Shown: positions 1-7,220 of the stretch, piece by piece
How the letters are laid out: each line of letters begins with the position of its first letter
Numbering within the stretch: position 1 is the stretch's first letter
DNA from: Micromonospora sp. NBC_01813
GTDB lineage: Bacteria; Actinomycetota; Actinomycetes; Mycobacteriales; Micromonosporaceae
Reading direction: 5' to 3'
DNA: 64,000 nucleotides
NCBI RefSeq assembly: GCF_035917335.1
Contig: NZ_CP109067.1
Location: 3,843,001 to 3,907,000, forward strand
Notes under the pieces: generated by a model
The model's database searches: none
Seen by the model: only the letters and a program-made list of their open reading frames with translations
Told to the model about the DNA's origin: nothing
Translations under genes and position numbers: made by a program

Positions 1-636
1 CGCGGCGGCCCGCAACGCCCGCAGCAGCTGGCCCGGGTACGACTCGACCGACTGGATCCGGGTCGAGGCGAAAACCTCCGGCAGTACGTGGGCCATCGCC
101 CGCCGGTTCTCCATCACGTAGCTGACCCCGGACGGCACCCGTACGTTGTCTTCGAGGACCCGGAAGGCCCCCTGCTCGTCGCGGATCAGGTCGACCCCGG
201 CGACGTGGATGCGGACCCCGTTGTGCGGCACGATGCCGGCCGCTTCCCGGTGGAAGTGGGCGCTGGTCACCACCAGCCGGCGGGGCACCACCCCATCGGC
301 GAGGACCTGGGCCGGCCCGTAGATGTCCGCCAGGAACGCCTCCAGGGTGCGTACCCGCTGGGCCACCCCGGCCGAGACGGTCTCCCACTGGTCGGCGGCG
401 ATGATCCGGGGCACGATGTCCAGCGGGAACGGCCGCTCGACGCCCTTGAGCGCGAAGGTGATGCCCTGGTCGAGGAAGGCCCGGGCCAGCACGTCGGCCC
501 GCACCCCCAACTCGGCGCTGGACAGCGGCTGCAGCGTGGCGTGCAGTGCCTCGTAGGTCTCCCGGGGCATGCCCGGCTCACCGAACATCTCGTCCCAGCC
601 GGGGCCGAGGCGGTAGTCCTCGAACAGATCGGCCAT
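1..636 (-). CDS. Circularly permuted ATP-grasp protein, N-terminal part (cut by window edge)
   Basis: The reading frame opens at the ATG at 634-636 and is still open at base 1, so only the first 212 residues are present. It starts MADLFEDYRLGPGWDEMF and continues with PLDIVPRII, a conserved LADGVVPRRLV region, HNGVRIHVAGVDLIRDEQG and LEDNVRVPSGVSYVMENRRA. These are typical of the circularly permuted ATP-grasp type 2 family (DUF404/DUF407), often found beside an alpha-E protein and a transglutaminase-like protein in actinobacteria. Family members are thought to ligate peptides or amino acids, but the substrate is unknown here. The remaining ATP-grasp residues lie outside the window. Confidence 0.85.
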   Translation of the reverse strand, partial: MADLFEDYRLGPGWDEMFGEPGMPRETYEALHATLQPLSSAELGVRADVLARAFLDQGITFALKGVERPFPLDIVPRIIAADQWETVSAGVAQRVRTLEAFLADIYGPAQVLADGVVPRRLVVTSAHFHREAAGIVPHNGVRIHVAGVDLIRDEQGAFRVLEDNVRVPSGVSYVMENRRAMAHVLPEVFASTRIQSVESYPGQLLRALRAAA

Positions 637-774
637 CGGCCAGCCCCGCCCTTCATCCGACGACTCCGGTCAGCGCACTTCCGCCCTAGCCAAACATCAG
701 ATCACGGAACCCGCCAACCTGCACCTTCACGGTTCCCGAACCGTACGCGTGACTCGTTGCGTACGGGTAACGTG

Positions 775-1006
775 GCCGGCGCCGCCGGCCGGAAGTTGCC
801 CGCCGATGCCCGGACACCGAGGTCTGTTTCACCGTGATCCCGCTGGGGGATATTGATCCCCCAGGGGGATCAGGCCGGATCGCAGTCGGGACCCCTGGCG
901 GGTCGCCTGGTCAGCGGGTCAGGCCGAGGGCCGTGGCCAGTCGGGCGACGCCGGCCGCTTGCGGTCCGCTGCGGGCGATCTCAGCCACGACGGTACGCGC
1001 GGAGGG
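775..1006. repeat. Left copy of 232-bp direct repeat (detached XRE 3' end)
   Basis: This stretch matches 3645-3876 at an offset of 2,870 bases with only two mismatches (801 C against T, 863 A against T). It contains the last 31 codons and stop of the XRE/TPR regulator (stop at 911-913) plus about 136 bases of its downstream flank. Past 1006 the sequence no longer matches the XRE gene, so this copy is a fragment. It marks the left end of an inserted or duplicated segment. Confidence 0.95.
854..872. promoter_or_regulatory. Perfect 9-bp palindrome in left repeat copy
   Basis: TGATCCCCC, one base, then GGGGGATCA. A further CTGGGGGAT at 843-851 can pair with ATCCCCCAG at 856-864, so two mutually exclusive hairpins are possible. 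It lies about 40 bases past the stop of the XRE fragment. It could be a terminator of the XRE gene or an operator. There is no T-run. Confidence 0.6.
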
Positions 1007-1117
1007 CCGGTGGTCTTGGCCACCCCGTCCCGCCGGACCATCACCGCGTACCGGTTCAGGTGGTGGTCGGGCACAATGTCCGGATCAAGAGTTTGCGTAC
1101 GCCTAGACTTTGGCGGT

Positions 1118-1921
1118 ATGGCGGGCTACCGGGAGATCGCCGATGCGCTGCGGTCGGCGATCGAGCAAGGCGAGCTCGCGCCTGGCGCGAAAGTGCCCAC
1201 CGAATACGAGCTCGCCGAGACCTACCAGGTGAGTCGTGAGACAGTCCGGCGAGCACTGGCCGATCTCCGGGCAGCCGGGTTGATCGAGTCTGCGCGGGCC
1301 GCCGGGACCCGCGTGGCGGCCGCACCGGTGCGGCTCGCGCTGACCCGGTACGCGGCAGTGGCCGATCCGGACCGCTCACGGTCGAGCCTCGGTCCGTGGG
1401 AGACGGCGTGCGCCGACCAAGGCGTGGCCGGCACCGTCGAGACCATGTCGGTGGAACACCTGCCCGCACCCGCGCACATAGCCGCCCGCCTGGACCTGCC
1501 ACCAGGCACAACAGTGGTACGCCGGCAACGTCATCATCTCGCCGACGGTCATGTCGTCCAACTGCAGAATGCATGGCTGCCGGCAGCTCTGGTCGCCGAC
1601 ACCCCGCTGGCGGGCCGAGGCAAGGTGGTGGGCGGCGTGTACGCCGCGCTGACCGCTGCCGGCGTCCGCCTGGGTACCACGTCGGAGGAACTGTCGGCGC
1701 GACCGGTCACCGCTGCCGAGCGGACGTCGCTGAGCATGGCGACGGGCGGCTGGGTGCTCGAGGTCTGGCGAACGACCCGGGACGTGATCGGCCGGCCGGT
1801 GGAGGTGCTGTGCGTGGTGTCGGACGCGCGCCGGGTGCGGTACGTCTACGACGAACTGCCGATCCGGAACACGCGAGGCCACAGTGGTCCGGCCACACGC
1901 GCAGATGGCGACGGCGACTGA
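1118..1921 (+). CDS. GntR-family transcriptional regulator with UTRA domain
   Basis: This 267-residue protein has an N-terminal winged helix (about residues 3-68) with the GntR signature YREIADALRSAIEQGELAPG, KVPTEYELAETYQVSRETVRRALADL and GLI. An effector-binding UTRA-like domain follows, roughly 85-250, ending in VRYVYDEL. The family senses small ligands and represses transcription. The start is the ATG at 1118, because a TAGACT -10 element at 1104-1109 lies 8 bases upstream and suggests a leaderless mRNA. It is the first gene inside the segment bounded by the 232-bp repeats. GntR regulators are common on actinomycete integrative elements, but no integrase accompanies it. The ligand is unknown. 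Confidence 0.88.
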   Translation: MAGYREIADALRSAIEQGELAPGAKVPTEYELAETYQVSRETVRRALADLRAAGLIESARAAGTRVAAAPVRLALTRYAAVADPDRSRSSLGPWETACADQGVAGTVETMSVEHLPAPAHIAARLDLPPGTTVVRRQRHHLADGHVVQLQNAWLPAALVADTPLAGRGKVVGGVYAALTAAGVRLGTTSEELSARPVTAAERTSLSMATGGWVLEVWRTTRDVIGRPVEVLCVVSDARRVRYVYDELPIRNTRGHSGPATRADGDGD

Positions 1922-2133
1922 GTCCGCTGCCTGTGCCGGGTAACAGCAACCACTTCCCAACCATCTGCGCGCTGCACGAGCCGAAGGGCGGCGGCTTGGC
2001 TGGCACGGGACTTCCACGCCGGACCGCAGCCAAAGCTCAGGCCCCGCCCTACGGATCCGCGCGCTGAGGCTCACACGTCGTCTGGCCGTCGAGGCGGCGC
2101 CGGCTACGGGAGTCCTCTCCCCGAGGGCGGCGT

Positions 2134-2571
2134 TCAGCGCGGCCAGTATCGCGGTGGATCTCGGCGGGGATCGATGATCTCGTAGCGTTTCCTGGTCGGG
2201 TCGATCCCCGTAATGTGCACGAGGCGTTGCCCGTCCGTCTTGCTCAGGATTTCGATCACCCCCGGCATGGCGGCCACGAGGCTTCCGACGGCGACGGCGA
2301 GTCCATGAAGGCCAGGATGCCGTTGCTTGTAGGAGATGCGGTGGAGCCTTGACTTCTTGACCTCGCGGCACTCGTCAGGGTCAGCCATCTGCGCGGCGTC
2401 GTTGGTGACGATCGCCTCGTACCCGGCTTTGCGCGCGTCGCGGTAGATCTTGTCGTCGGGCTTGCCGGACCACCTGATCAGGTGGACATGGTCGACGTTG
2501 TGACCTCGTAGAACGTACTTGAGAACATCGACGACCTGACGAGGGACATCTTCGTCAAGAAGTATTCGCAT
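2134..2571 (-). CDS. VapC45-like toxin, PIN-like (DUF5615-type)
   Basis: This 145-residue protein begins MRILLDEDVP and carries WSGKPDDKIYRDARKAGYEAIVTND, the acidic-residue pattern of DUF5615/PIN-like nucleases. D6, E7 and D8 lie at the N-terminus and TND near residue 60. In the family these acidic residues coordinate a metal for RNA cleavage. The ATG overlaps the TAA stop of the upstream DUF433 gene as TAATG, so the pair is translationally coupled. Length and gene order match the VapBC45 type of toxin-antitoxin system. The toxin assignment comes from family and context. Confidence 0.78.
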   Translation of the reverse strand: MRILLDEDVPRQVVDVLKYVLRGHNVDHVHLIRWSGKPDDKIYRDARKAGYEAIVTNDAAQMADPDECREVKKSRLHRISYKQRHPGLHGLAVAVGSLVAAMPGVIEILSKTDGQRLVHITGIDPTRKRYEIIDPRRDPPRYWPR

Positions 2572-3209
2572 TATGCAGATTTCCGCCTGGAAGTCTGTTC
2601 GACGTAGTCAGCGAACGAGGCAGCATCGCGGGCTGCGGCTGCGGTGACGCCGGGATAGAAGTCCTTGATTTCTTGTGGCGGCACACCGTCCCGGACGAGG
2701 CCTGCGACCAGTTCGTAGCCGACTCGGGTCCCAGCGATGACAGGATGGCCACTGCGGACTGTCGGCTTCACCGAGATTTGCTGGCGAGGCCGGGTCAAGT
2801 TCGGGACCTCTATGTCTCCAAGCGGGAAGGACTGAAGCACGTCGCCGAGCTTGATCACGGTCAACTGCTGACCCGGCTTCTCAACCAGGTCGATCGCCCC
2901 TTCTCCGTCTTCTTGGACGAGCGCGATACTTCGTCGACCCTGTTCGACAAGCTTGTATCGGGAGAGGTGATCAACCTCTCCGCCGATCTCGCGAAGATTG
3001 TTCAGCGCCCGACGAATGGTCTGGAGCGGTCGCTTCTCTCTCAGCAGGACGAAGGCACGCAGGGCAATGATGTCACGAAACGAATAGAGGATGGGTCGCT
3101 CGTGCGATACCTCAGGGACCAGGATCTGATCTTGCCCTCGGCGCCAGTAGGACAGCTGTCCGACGGTAGCGCCGGACAGCGCAGAAGCCATGCGCGGTTC
3201 GTACGCCAT
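2571..3209 (-). CDS. VapB45-like antitoxin with HTH and DUF433 domains
   Basis: This 212-residue protein has two parts. Residues about 8-80 (ALSGATVGQLSYWRR, SFRDIIALRAFVLLREK, LQTIRRALNNLRE) resemble a MerR-type winged helix. Residues about 145-205 (VRSGHPVIAGTRVGYELVAGLVRDGVPPQEIKDFYPGV) form a DUF433 domain. DUF433 proteins pair with DUF5615 toxins as VapB45-like antitoxins, and the downstream gene is exactly that. The HTH would allow autoregulation of the operon. The ATG at 3207-3209 is used here; an in-frame ATG a few codons later is possible. Confidence 0.8.
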   Translation of the reverse strand: MAYEPRMASALSGATVGQLSYWRRGQDQILVPEVSHERPILYSFRDIIALRAFVLLREKRPLQTIRRALNNLREIGGEVDHLSRYKLVEQGRRSIALVQEDGEGAIDLVEKPGQQLTVIKLGDVLQSFPLGDIEVPNLTRPRQQISVKPTVRSGHPVIAGTRVGYELVAGLVRDGVPPQEIKDFYPGVTAAAARDAASFADYVEQTSRRKSA

Positions 3210-3644
3210 GCGCGCCAGAGTGTCACAACAGGCGGGGTACGCACAGGCATAGACACCCGAATTCCTGGTTTTTGTCGTCTAAGATCCGATTTAACGCACC
3301 CTTGATCTTTTGGGAATTCAGACAGAAGCCGTGGCTTCAACAGCACTGTGGCCCGTTGCGGGGAGGCGCGGCAGGGCATCGGGGAAGGATGCCAGTCAGG
3401 CCGCTCGGCCTTGTGGTTGCCGGGGTTGACCTCAGGGGACTTGCGGCGCGCTGGCGGACTCCGTGCGTATGTGCATGGCCGGAGGCCACGCCGCAGCACG
3501 AGTGCCACCTGGACACTGACCGACACACACAGCAGCGGACCCGTACCGGAGTCCGGCGCGGGGCCGCTTCGCCATGTCTGCCCAGAAGTCGGGAGAGATG
3601 TGCATGCGAACGGCGCCAAGGAATCCACCTACGGTGCCACCACC
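3210..3644. other. Intergenic, upstream of VapBC45-like operon
   Basis: I see no convincing gene. Bases about 3245-3330 are noticeably A/T-rich against the surroundings and read, on the minus strand, toward the antitoxin gene; this is the likely promoter area. Bases 3350-3640 are GC-rich without good codon bias in any frame. Confidence 0.5.
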
Positions 3645-3876
3645 GCCGGCGCCGCCGGCCGGAAGTTGCCTGCCGATGCCCGGACACCGAGGTCTGTTTC
3701 ACCGTGATCCCGCTGGGGGATATTGATCCCCCTGGGGGATCAGGCCGGATCGCAGTCGGGACCCCTGGCGGGTCGCCTGGTCAGCGGGTCAGGCCGAGGG
3801 CCGTGGCCAGTCGGGCGACGCCGGCCGCTTGCGGTCCGCTGCGGGCGATCTCAGCCACGACGGTACGCGCGGAGGG
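3645..3876. repeat. Right copy of 232-bp direct repeat (inside the intact XRE gene and flank)
   Basis: This is the partner of 775-1006, with two mismatches. Here it is continuous with the complete XRE/TPR gene, so this is the ancestral junction on the gene side. The copy includes the perfect palindrome at 3724-3742, whose centre base differs (T instead of A) while both arms stay intact. Confidence 0.95.
3724..3742. promoter_or_regulatory. Perfect 9-bp palindrome downstream of XRE gene
   Basis: TGATCCCCC, T, GGGGGATCA, about 40 bases after the XRE stop. It is the counterpart of 854-872. It may act as a transcript-ending hairpin for the XRE operon or as a protein binding site. Confidence 0.6.
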
Positions 3877-5001
3877 TCGGCAGCGGATCTCGGCCGGTGC
3901 GACGCGGTCGGCTTCGACCAGCCACCGGCCCGCCGCTGCCAGGTCACCGGTGTCGAGGTGGGCCCGTGCGGCGTCGATCAGGTACGCGGCCCGGTGTTCG
4001 GCCGGCAGCCGTAGCCAGCCGTCGCGCCGGACGATCGCCGTGTGCCGGTCGACGGCGTCGGCGGGGTTGTCGAGCGCCACGGCGGCCGTGACCTGGGCGC
4101 AGTCGACGGCGGCCGGGCCGAAGCTCGCCTGCCGGTAGTCCTGCCCGTCGCCGACCTGCCGGGCGACCTCGGCCGTCTGCTTGAGCAGTTCGCCGGCGCT
4201 GGCGTGGTCGCCGCAGTTGGCAGCCGCGAGCCCGGCCTGCAGCAGCAACGTCCCGTACACCGACCGCTGCTCCGACGAAGTGTCCGCGCTGGCCGACGCG
4301 GCCCCGCCGGTCGATGCGGCGATCCGGTGGGCGGCGGTGATCGTCGCCGTCATCGCCAGCCGGCCCTGGCCGAGCCCGCGTAGCGCCTGCCCGAGTGGCA
4401 CCACCGCCGACGCCGCCAGCAGCCGATCGTTGCCGGCGGTGGCGAGTGCCCGGTCGGCCGCCAGCCAGGCCAGGTCTGCTTCGCCGACCTTGACCAGCAC
4501 CAACGCCGCGACCCGGTACGCCTGCACCAGCGGCACCACCCCGTGCTCGGGCCGTCCCGCGTGCAACCGGCGCGCGGCATCCAACAGACCCGGCACCATC
4601 CGCAACAGCCGTGGATGATCGCCATGCCGGTACGTCGACCAGGCGTGCTCGACCCGCCGCGACACCTCCACGGTGTCCGGTGCCGGCCCCAGCGAGCCGG
4701 CGGCGAACACGTCGTAGCAGGCCAACGCCGCCCGCACCGCCTGCACACCATCCGCCGCCACACCGTCATCGGGGTGCGGCAACCGGTCGGTGCCGAGCAG
4801 TTCGGCCGGGTCGACCCGCAACACCTCGGCGACCTGCTGAATCAGCGAGAACCGATCCAACCGGCGGACCCCGCGCTCGACCTTCTCCACCCAGCTCTTC
4901 GACCGGCCGATCCGATCAGCGAACACCTGCTGCGTCATCCGCCGCCGCACCCGCCACAAAGCGACCCGACGCCCAGTCGACGCGCTCGCCGCCACGCTCA
5001 C
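3781..5001 (-). CDS. XRE-family regulator with TPR-like C-terminal region
   Basis: This 406-residue protein has a helix-turn-helix at about 10-68 (RRVALWRVRRRMTQQVFADRIGRSKSWVEKVERG and LIQQVAEVLRVDPAELL). A long alanine-rich helical region follows that looks TPR-like (YRVAALVLVKVGEADLAWLAADRAL; DTGDLAAAGRWLVEADRV). This is a frequent actinomycete regulator type of unknown ligand. I place the start at GTG 4999-5001, which overlaps the TGA of the preceding gene (GTGA). An in-frame ATG ten codons upstream (5031) exists but would overlap that gene by 34 bases. It is the last gene of a three-gene operon. Its 3' end is duplicated at 911-1006. Confidence 0.85.
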   Translation of the reverse strand: MSVAASASTGRRVALWRVRRRMTQQVFADRIGRSKSWVEKVERGVRRLDRFSLIQQVAEVLRVDPAELLGTDRLPHPDDGVAADGVQAVRAALACYDVFAAGSLGPAPDTVEVSRRVEHAWSTYRHGDHPRLLRMVPGLLDAARRLHAGRPEHGVVPLVQAYRVAALVLVKVGEADLAWLAADRALATAGNDRLLAASAVVPLGQALRGLGQGRLAMTATITAAHRIAASTGGAASASADTSSEQRSVYGTLLLQAGLAAANCGDHASAGELLKQTAEVARQVGDGQDYRQASFGPAAVDCAQVTAAVALDNPADAVDRHTAIVRRDGWLRLPAEHRAAYLIDAARAHLDTGDLAAAGRWLVEADRVAPAEIRCRPSARTVVAEIARSGPQAAGVARLATALGLTR

Positions 5002-5270
5002 GGCCGCCCACCCGCGTCGATCCAGGTCCACGACACGAACCGCTCATACAGTTCGTGCAGGTCGGTGATGCCGGCCTCCTCGACAGCCAGCGGCAGCAGT
5101 TCGGCCACGTCGACAGAGAGCGCGATCGGCTCACCGACGTACGCCTCGGCCAACTGCGTACGGCCCGGCGGGCACGGCCAGGGCGTCCCCTCCGGACAGA
5201 CCGCACACACCCACGACGGCCGCACCGGCTCATGCACCGGTCCACCACCGCCGGACCCAGGCTTTCTCAT
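4998..5270 (-). CDS. Small cysteine-containing protein in XRE operon, unknown function
   Basis: This 90-residue protein has the motif WVCAVCPEGTPWPCPPGRTQLAEAY near the N-terminus, with CxxC followed by WPC. Similar small proteins upstream of XRE regulators in actinomycetes are often labelled flavin reductase without good support. The start overlaps the stop of the gene before it (ATGA at 5267-5270), and its own stop overlaps the GTG of the XRE gene. Such tight coupling suggests the three proteins are made together. The cysteines could bind metal, but that is inference. Confidence 0.7.
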   Translation of the reverse strand: MRKPGSGGGGPVHEPVRPSWVCAVCPEGTPWPCPPGRTQLAEAYVGEPIALSVDVAELLPLAVEEAGITDLHELYERFVSWTWIDAGGRP

Positions 5271-5545
5271 CGCAGGTAGTGCCGGCCGGCGTTACCACCA
5301 CGCCGCTCAGCCCGGTCGATGCGGGTTCCCGGTCGCCCGTCGGCGGGCCGGGTGGGCTGGTCGGCGTACCGCCGGCGGCCCGGCACCGGATACACCACAT
5401 CCACCGGCACGTCCGCACGCTGAAACCACTTCCCGAACACCACGAGCCCCCTCAACGTCAGTTGGAAGGGCGGCGACCCGAGGTGGCTCTCCACGTCAAC
5501 CCCGAGCCGCCGCCGCAGACGGGCCCGACGCGGGAAGGCGATCAC
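5267..5545 (-). CDS. Small basic protein, first gene of XRE operon, unknown
   Basis: This 92-residue arginine-rich protein starts at GTG 5543-5545 (MIAFPRRARLRRRLGVDVESHLG) and overlaps the next gene by ATGA. I recognise no family. Good GC3 bias and the two 4-base overlaps support it as a real gene. The start is uncertain because no strong ribosome site precedes it. The A/T-rich stretch at 5630-5700 is the likely promoter region for this operon. Confidence 0.55.
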   Translation of the reverse strand: MIAFPRRARLRRRLGVDVESHLGSPPFQLTLRGLVVFGKWFQRADVPVDVVYPVPGRRRYADQPTRPADGRPGTRIDRAERRGGNAGRHYLR

Positions 5546-5703
5546 GGGTACACGTCGGGCCCAGCTGAGCGGACGGCGGGCCGGGCACTGTTCCGCCGGC
5601 GTGATGGTGCGGGACCCGGCACCGCCGTCCTAATAAGAAGGGTGCCGAGTTGATCACTCAGAGTAAATGGACGTGGTATGCAAACAGGAATCCGATTGGC
5701 GGG

Positions 5704-5728
5704 CAACTAGGACAACACGTCCTAGTTG
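5704..5728 (-). terminator. 10-bp perfect hairpin overlapping XRE stop codon
   Basis: CAACTAGGAC (5704-5713), loop AACAC, GTCCTAGTTG (5719-5728). The TAG stop of the XRE gene at 5722-6942 lies inside the arm. It is well placed to end that transcript, though only short T-runs follow. It could also be a binding site. Confidence 0.65.
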
Positions 5729-6942
5729 GCGTTGAACAGTGCTTCCAGGGCCGCGAGTTCACCGCCAACCGCCCTCCTGCGCGCGGCGGAGATCTGGTCC
5801 ACGATGTCTTGCGCGTACCGCTGGTGCCGCAGCCAGTCAGGCGCCTGGCTGCGGAGTTCGCCCAGCACGCTGACCGCCTCGGCGTGATTGCCTCGCGTCG
5901 CGTACGCCCAGGCGACGTCCAGGCGGTGTCGGTGCCGGCAGGACGGGTGCATGCCGTCCAGTCGCAACCGGGCCGCGAGTCGAAGTACCTCGTCCGGCCG
6001 CCCGTCGATGGCGGCTGCTTCGGCGCGCATCGTGTCGACCCTCCCGGACGAGAACCCGTCGACCATCGGCAGACCTGTCGACACTGGCTGTCGGCCGACC
6101 CGGACGGCCGCTGCCGCCGCGAGGTCCAGCATCTCACTGGCATCATCCGGCCGACTGTCTCGCGCTGCGGCGGCTGCGGCCTCGATAAGCAGCCAACCCC
6201 ACGCCGCCACCCGGGCAGGTTCCGCCCGGGAGAGCCGGGAAGGCTCCATCGCGTCTGCGGCGCTGGTGGCCAGCGCGCCCGCTTCCGTCAACCGTGCCTG
6301 ACGCAGCAGCAGCCAGCACGCTGGTCCAACGACGGACGCCGAGACCAAGTCGTCACCCGCCTCGGTCGCCCGCCGTGTCGCCTCCGCAACGGCCACGTAC
6401 GCCAAGTCGTGGGCCCGGATTTGGATCAACAGCCGAGCCGCCAACTGGTAGGCCTCGCACGCGACGGCGTGCGCCGGGCCGCTGGACAGCGAGTCGGCCA
6501 TAACTCTGGCCTCGGCTAGTAGGTCCGGCAGGATGCGCAACGCGGTGCTGTAGTCCGACGCGTGATACAGCGTATTGGCGACCCGCACGGATTCACGTGC
6601 GCTGTCGAGTGTGGGTGGATTCGGTTCGGCGGCGGCGTCGACGACCGCGCCGTCGGTGCCTCGCACCGGGGTGAGCGCTCGCCGGAGGGCGAGCAGGGAC
6701 AGAGGTGAGTGATCCGGTTCGCGGCGGGCAGCTGCGGCGGAGGCGTCACCGACCAGCGCGGTCGTTGGTACCGACAACGCGCGGGCGATCTGGTGAAGGG
6801 TGGAGAGTCGGGCGCTGTTCCGGCCGTTCGACTCGAGTTTTCTGATGGTGTCAACGGAGACCTCTGCGGCTTCGGCGAGGCCTTCCTGGGTGAGACCGCG
6901 CTTTATGCGTAGTCGTGCGATGTGATCGCCGATCGTGGCCAT
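5722..6942 (-). CDS. XRE-family regulator with TPR-like C-terminal region (second)
   Basis: This 406-residue protein has an N-terminal HTH (residues about 4-60: IGDHIARLRIKRGLTQEGLAEAAEVSVDTIRKLESN and LHQIARALSVPTTALVG). The long helical C-terminal part is likely TPR-like (RVANTLYHASDYSTALRILPDLLAEARVM). The ATG at 6942 has a good ribosome site, GGAGGG, 8 bases upstream. It is transcribed alone, and a hairpin overlaps its stop. It resembles the XRE gene at 3781-5001 in architecture but not closely in sequence. The target is unknown. Confidence 0.85.
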   Translation of the reverse strand: MATIGDHIARLRIKRGLTQEGLAEAAEVSVDTIRKLESNGRNSARLSTLHQIARALSVPTTALVGDASAAAARREPDHSPLSLLALRRALTPVRGTDGAVVDAAAEPNPPTLDSARESVRVANTLYHASDYSTALRILPDLLAEARVMADSLSSGPAHAVACEAYQLAARLLIQIRAHDLAYVAVAEATRRATEAGDDLVSASVVGPACWLLLRQARLTEAGALATSAADAMEPSRLSRAEPARVAAWGWLLIEAAAAAARDSRPDDASEMLDLAAAAAVRVGRQPVSTGLPMVDGFSSGRVDTMRAEAAAIDGRPDEVLRLAARLRLDGMHPSCRHRHRLDVAWAYATRGNHAEAVSVLGELRSQAPDWLRHQRYAQDIVDQISAARRRAVGGELAALEALFNAN

Positions 6943-7220
6943 GGTGGTGCCCTCCTGCGCGAGGGTGACGGGTCGGCCATCCGCACCGGCCGACGCTCTA
7001 TCGATGACGGTACGCGGCGTCCGCAGCGGCGACTACGCCCCGCGCCCGTGGCGGTGGGGGCGAGGGTGTGGGGGGCGGGCTGCCGACACGGGACCTGTCG
7101 GCAGCCCGCGGCACCGTTCACGACCACCGAGAACGGGGAGATCCGGTGGTTGCGGATGGCACCGCGTCAACCGTACGCGGTGTTGGCCGGCTCCCGCCGC
7201 CCCGGAAAGTCTTCAGTTGG

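Larger units (their letters stand above)
637..1117. other. Intergenic region with left copy of a 232-bp repeat
   Basis: I see no intact gene here. It holds the 5' flank of the ATP-grasp gene (637-774), the left copy of the long direct repeat (775-1006), which includes a 31-codon fragment of the 3' end of the XRE gene at 3781-5001, and 111 bases leading into the GntR gene. A short inverted pair, GTACGCGT and TTGCGTAC, lies at 742-764. Confidence 0.6.

Noticed and set aside
1007-1117. A minus-strand stretch reading NRYAVMVRRDG, similar to part of XRE/TPR regulators
   Set aside because: The similarity is too short, and the frame does not continue the XRE fragment in the repeat.
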